7,937 nt of DNA, taken from the NCBI GenBank assembly GCA_014382915.1, contig JACNIV010000015.1, positions 1 to 7,937 of the forward strand. The letters run 5' to 3'. Below the pieces are notes generated by a model. That model was given only the letters and a program-made list of their open reading frames with translations. It was not told where the DNA came from and ran no database searches. Source of the stretch: Candidatus Cloacimonadota bacterium. GTDB lineage: Bacteria > Cloacimonadota > Cloacimonadia > Cloacimonadales > TCS61. Positions 5,816 to 7,937 of this stretch are shown here, piece by piece; position 1 is the first letter of the stretch; each line of letters starts with the position of its first letter. A program made the position numbers and the translations under genes.

Positions 5816-6940
5816 ATGGCACAAGCATATTCCCCGGGTTTAACTGTAACAGATAATATAGTACTAAAAAAAGAAAGAATCTTGCCTTTGAAGGGAACTG
5901 TTCTCGTAAAAAAAGCTGATAAAGTAAAAGCAGAAGATTTAGTAGCAGAAACTTTACTTCCCGGAAAAGTCGTTCCATTCAACTTATCTAATAAATTGGG
6001 TGTTACTCCACCCATGCACATGCAATATGTTAAAGTAAAAGCTGGCGATAAAATAAAGAAAGGAGACCTGCTCGCTCAAACCAATGGATTTTTAGGTCTT
6101 TTTAAATCAACCGTAAAATCCCCAATCGTTGGAGAGATTGAAAATATTTCCAAGATCACCGGACAGATGTTACTACGCGAACCCAAAATTCCTATTCAGG
6201 TTAAAGCTTTTATAGCTGGCGTTGTGGTGGAGGTTATACCGGAAGAAGGTGTGATAATAGAAAACAAATCTGCTTATATACAGGGAATTTTCGGCATCGG
6301 TGGCGAAACATTTGGTGAGATCAAGATGCTGGTAGATTCACCCGGACAACCTTTAGACGTAAAAATGATAGATGATTCCTGCAAAGACAAGATAATCGTT
6401 TGCGGTGCAATGGTTACTTATGCAGTTATAAAAAAAGCCCAGGAAGTTGGTGTTGCCGGTATCATTACAGGTGGTATCGATGATCGTGACCTGAACAAAC
6501 TTCTCGGGTATAATATCGGTGTTGCTATTACCGGTCATGAAGAAGTGGGACTCACCATCGTTGTTACCGAAGGTTTCGGAGAGATAGGTATGGCAAAAAA
6601 GACTTATGGGCTTCTTAAACAATTCGATGGTCATAAAGCATCTATTCACGGTATCACCCAGATTCGTGCCGGTGTTATGAGACCAGAGATCATTATTCCC
6701 ATCAAATTCAAGGAAGAAGAACTCACAGAAAGCGAAACCAGGATGTCCACACTGGAAATAGGAACCACTATCCGCGTAATCCGTCAGCCTAACTTTGGTG
6801 TTATCGGTAAAGTTACTGGACTGCCGGAACAACTTACGAAAGTGGAAAGTGAAACACTGGTTCGCATACTGGAAGCTGAACTGGAGAACGGTGAAAAAGT
6901 AATTATCCCGCGTGCTAATGTGGAAGTGATAGAAGATTAA
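5816..6940 (+). CDS. Barrel-sandwich hybrid / alpha-beta / KOW-like protein, partner of the MutL-like ATPase
   Basis: This 374-aa protein starts at the ATG at 5816, 6 nt after a perfect AGGAGG (5804-5809); the in-frame TTG at 5792 is upstream of that site and rejected. The N-terminal part has two biotin/lipoyl-like half-motifs: around 27-55 (GTVLVKKADKVKAEDLVAET) and 71-123, where KVKAGDKIKKGDLLAQ is followed by VKSPIVGEIENISKITGQML. A third similar stretch is AFIAGVVVEVIPEEGVI (131-147). No AMKM or DKA attachment lysine is seen, so it is probably a structural sandwich as in RnfC or RNA polymerase subunits. Residues about 190-295 look like an alternating alpha/beta core (KIIVCGAMVTYAVIKKAQ, GVAGIITGGIDDRDL, TIVVTEGFGEIGM, then MRPEIIIP). 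Residues 313-373 resemble a KOW/SH3 barrel (LEIGTTIRVIRQPNFGVIGK ... IIPRANVEVIE). I know no characterised member. Pairing with the MutL-like gene and the shared terminator imply joint function. Confidence 0.8.
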   Translation: MAQAYSPGLTVTDNIVLKKERILPLKGTVLVKKADKVKAEDLVAETLLPGKVVPFNLSNKLGVTPPMHMQYVKVKAGDKIKKGDLLAQTNGFLGLFKSTVKSPIVGEIENISKITGQMLLREPKIPIQVKAFIAGVVVEVIPEEGVIIENKSAYIQGIFGIGGETFGEIKMLVDSPGQPLDVKMIDDSCKDKIIVCGAMVTYAVIKKAQEVGVAGIITGGIDDRDLNKLLGYNIGVAITGHEEVGLTIVVTEGFGEIGMAKKTYGLLKQFDGHKASIHGITQIRAGVMRPEIIIPIKFKEEELTESETRMSTLEIGTTIRVIRQPNFGVIGKVTGLPEQLTKVESETLVRILEAELENGEKVIIPRANVEVIED

Positions 6941-6953
6941 TCTAATATTAGAT
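6940..6953 (+). repeat. 14-bp perfect palindrome at the gene end
   Basis: ATCTAATATTAGAT is self-complementary and begins at the last base of the stop codon at 6938-6940, just before the terminator hairpin. It is short and A/T-rich and may be chance or an accessory 3'-end structure. Confidence 0.3.
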
Positions 6954-6960
6954 ATAAAAG

Positions 6961-6996
6961 ACGGGGCTTTATTTTTAAAGCCCCGTTTATTTTTTT
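6961..6996 (+). terminator. Rho-independent terminator, probably bidirectional
   Basis: ACGGGGCTTTA (6961-6971) pairs perfectly with TAAAGCCCCGT (6976-6986), an 11-bp GC-rich stem with a TTTT loop, followed by TTATTTTTTT. It ends the + strand three-gene unit 21 nt after its last stop. On the - strand the same stem is followed by CTTTTATATC, so it can also terminate the converging gene that stops at 7008. Confidence 0.92.
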
Positions 6997-7007
6997 AATG
7001 ATTATGA

Positions 7008-7937
7008 CTACTTCAGCAAGAGCATCTTCTTAACACCCTGTGTTTTGCTGTTAACATCGAATTTATAGAAATAAATTCCACTTGAAACAGGTTTACCGGC
7101 ATTGTCATCTCCATCCCAGACAACAGAATGATTTCCTTTGTCTAGATCATTGTTCACAAGAATCTTTACTTTCTGACCCTTAATATTGTAAACTATTAGA
7201 TCAACTTTACTTTCTTCAGGTATTGAGAATGATATCGTTGTAGAAGGATTAAACGGATTTGGTGAATTACTTAGAAGAAATTCAGTTGAAACAATTTCAT
7301 TATCGTCGATTCCGTCTCTTGTTCCACCACCGGTTTCATAAATACTGATATCATCAAAAGCAAAACCGTCATTATCTATAAAGCCGAAGATTGGATTATT
7401 ATCGTATTGCTGAAACTTGATCACGAAATGAGAAGATAAATCCAGATCATATGTTGAAGCTAACTCATCCATATCCAGTTCAATCTCTTGCCATGTTGTA
7501 GAACCTCCACTCAAGGAATAAACTTTTGTGAAATTTGCACCAGCATCATCAGAGAAATAAACACCATCTTCTGAATGTGTTTCATCATAGAATTCTTTCC
7601 ACCAGAATGTTAACTCTGCCTGATTTATAGATGTAAAATTAAGATACAATTTTGCTTCATTAGTAGAGTAATGACTAATTGTGTTTACATCCATAGTTAG
7701 ATGTCTCCTTCCGGTATGTGGTGAATTTGCATCTGTAATTAGTATCCTGCCATATTCGTTGCTTGATACTGTTTCCCAATATTCATCGAGACCCGATTCA
7801 AAACCGGTTGAATATGGAATTGATGCATAATTTGAATAAATATAAATATCATCAAAAGCAAATCCATCAGCCGAAATGGGATTATTATCATATTGCTGGA
7901 ATTTTATAACAAAATTTGAAGTGTATTCAAGTTTATA
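7008..7937 (-). CDS. Exported repeat protein, C-terminal part: tandem MAM/ConA-like domains plus T9SS-style sorting tail (5' truncated)
   Basis: The frame is open from the right edge to the stop at 7008, giving 309 visible residues. The ATG at 7694 is internal (Met82), because no stop interrupts the 81 codons before it and they encode the same domain family. Residues 1-34 are the end of one jelly-roll domain. Residues about 40-200 are a complete second one, from TGFESGLDEYW through LTFWWKEFYDETHSEDGVYF and SDDAGANF to GFAFDDISIY, resembling MAM/concanavalin-A-like domains. The stretch NFVIKFQQYDNNP recurs as HFVIKFQQYDNNP exactly 162 residues later. A Gly-rich linker (about 202-206) leads to NSPNPFNPSTTISFSIP (224-240) and a FlgD-like Ig fold with VYNIKGQKV and SGIYFYKF, ending MKLLLK-like (KKMLLLK). 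Such tails are used for type IX-type secretion or surface attachment in FCB bacteria. It is probably a surface adhesin or enzyme; the catalytic part, if any, lies beyond the window. Confidence 0.88.
   Translation of the reverse strand, partial: YKLEYTSNFVIKFQQYDNNPISADGFAFDDIYIYSNYASIPYSTGFESGLDEYWETVSSNEYGRILITDANSPHTGRRHLTMDVNTISHYSTNEAKLYLNFTSINQAELTFWWKEFYDETHSEDGVYFSDDAGANFTKVYSLSGGSTTWQEIELDMDELASTYDLDLSSHFVIKFQQYDNNPIFGFIDNDGFAFDDISIYETGGGTRDGIDDNEIVSTEFLLSNSPNPFNPSTTISFSIPEESKVDLIVYNIKGQKVKILVNNDLDKGNHSVVWDGDDNAGKPVSSGIYFYKFDVNSKTQGVKKMLLLK

Noticed and set aside
5860..6200. A biotinylated or lipoylated carrier domain
   Set aside because: The barrel-sandwich motifs are there, but no attachment lysine in an AMKM or DKA context is visible, so a swinging-arm role is not supported.
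6353..6832. A 159-codon - strand frame
   Set aside because: Antisense to the alpha/beta and KOW part of the 374-aa protein, with no recognisable motif or ribosome site; a shadow frame.
1..7937. CRISPR array, tRNA, rRNA or insertion sequence
   Set aside because: I found no regularly spaced short repeats, no cloverleaf-like sequence, no rRNA-like stretch and no transposase motif or terminal repeats. The only long repeat is the internal domain duplication of the last gene.

Overview
The window is bacterial, fairly AT-rich and gene-dense. It most resembles an FCB-group candidate phylum, with Cloacimonadota as my best guess. That guess rests on two things: the C-terminal tail of the last gene (an NSPNPFNPSTTI-type linker, a FlgD-like Ig fold and a 'SGIYFYKF...MLLLK' end), which is typical of surface and secreted proteins in those lineages, and the overall gene style. 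No rRNA, tRNA or marker gene is present to prove it.

Layout. (1) Positions 1-1674, + strand, form a tightly packed operon: the 3' end of purB (adenylosuccinate lyase), a small two-TM protein resembling phosphatidylserine decarboxylase but without the self-cleavage Gly-Ser, and pssA (CDP-diacylglycerol-serine O-phosphatidyltransferase). The purB stop overlaps the next start by 1 nt, and the next junction is 2 nt. (2) After a 215-nt gap, 1890-3271 holds an unrecognised helical protein whose stop overlaps (ATGA) the start of a comF-type phosphoribosyltransferase with eight zinc-ligand-like cysteines. (3) After a 173-nt gap, 3445-6940 is a three-gene unit: a small uncharacterised protein (127 aa), a long-form MutL/GlmL-like ASKHA ATPase (622 aa) and a 374-aa protein combining barrel-sandwich hybrid (biotin/lipoyl-like) segments, an alpha/beta core and a C-terminal KOW/SH3-like domain. 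A strong hairpin terminator at 6961-6996 closes the unit. No aminomutase gene, the classical client of MutL/GlmL, is in the window. (4) On the - strand, converging on that terminator, is the 3' part of a large exported repeat protein. Its reading frame is open to the right edge, so the gene is truncated by the window and does not start at the internal ATG at 7694.

Functionally, group 1 joins purine synthesis to phosphatidylserine synthesis. Group 2 pairs a DNA-uptake/PRTase-family protein with an unknown. Group 3 is the best candidate for an undescribed system: an actin/Hsp70-fold ATPase with an extra C-terminal domain, co-transcribed with a barrel-sandwich/KOW partner and a small conserved-looking protein, with no recognisable metabolic client nearby.
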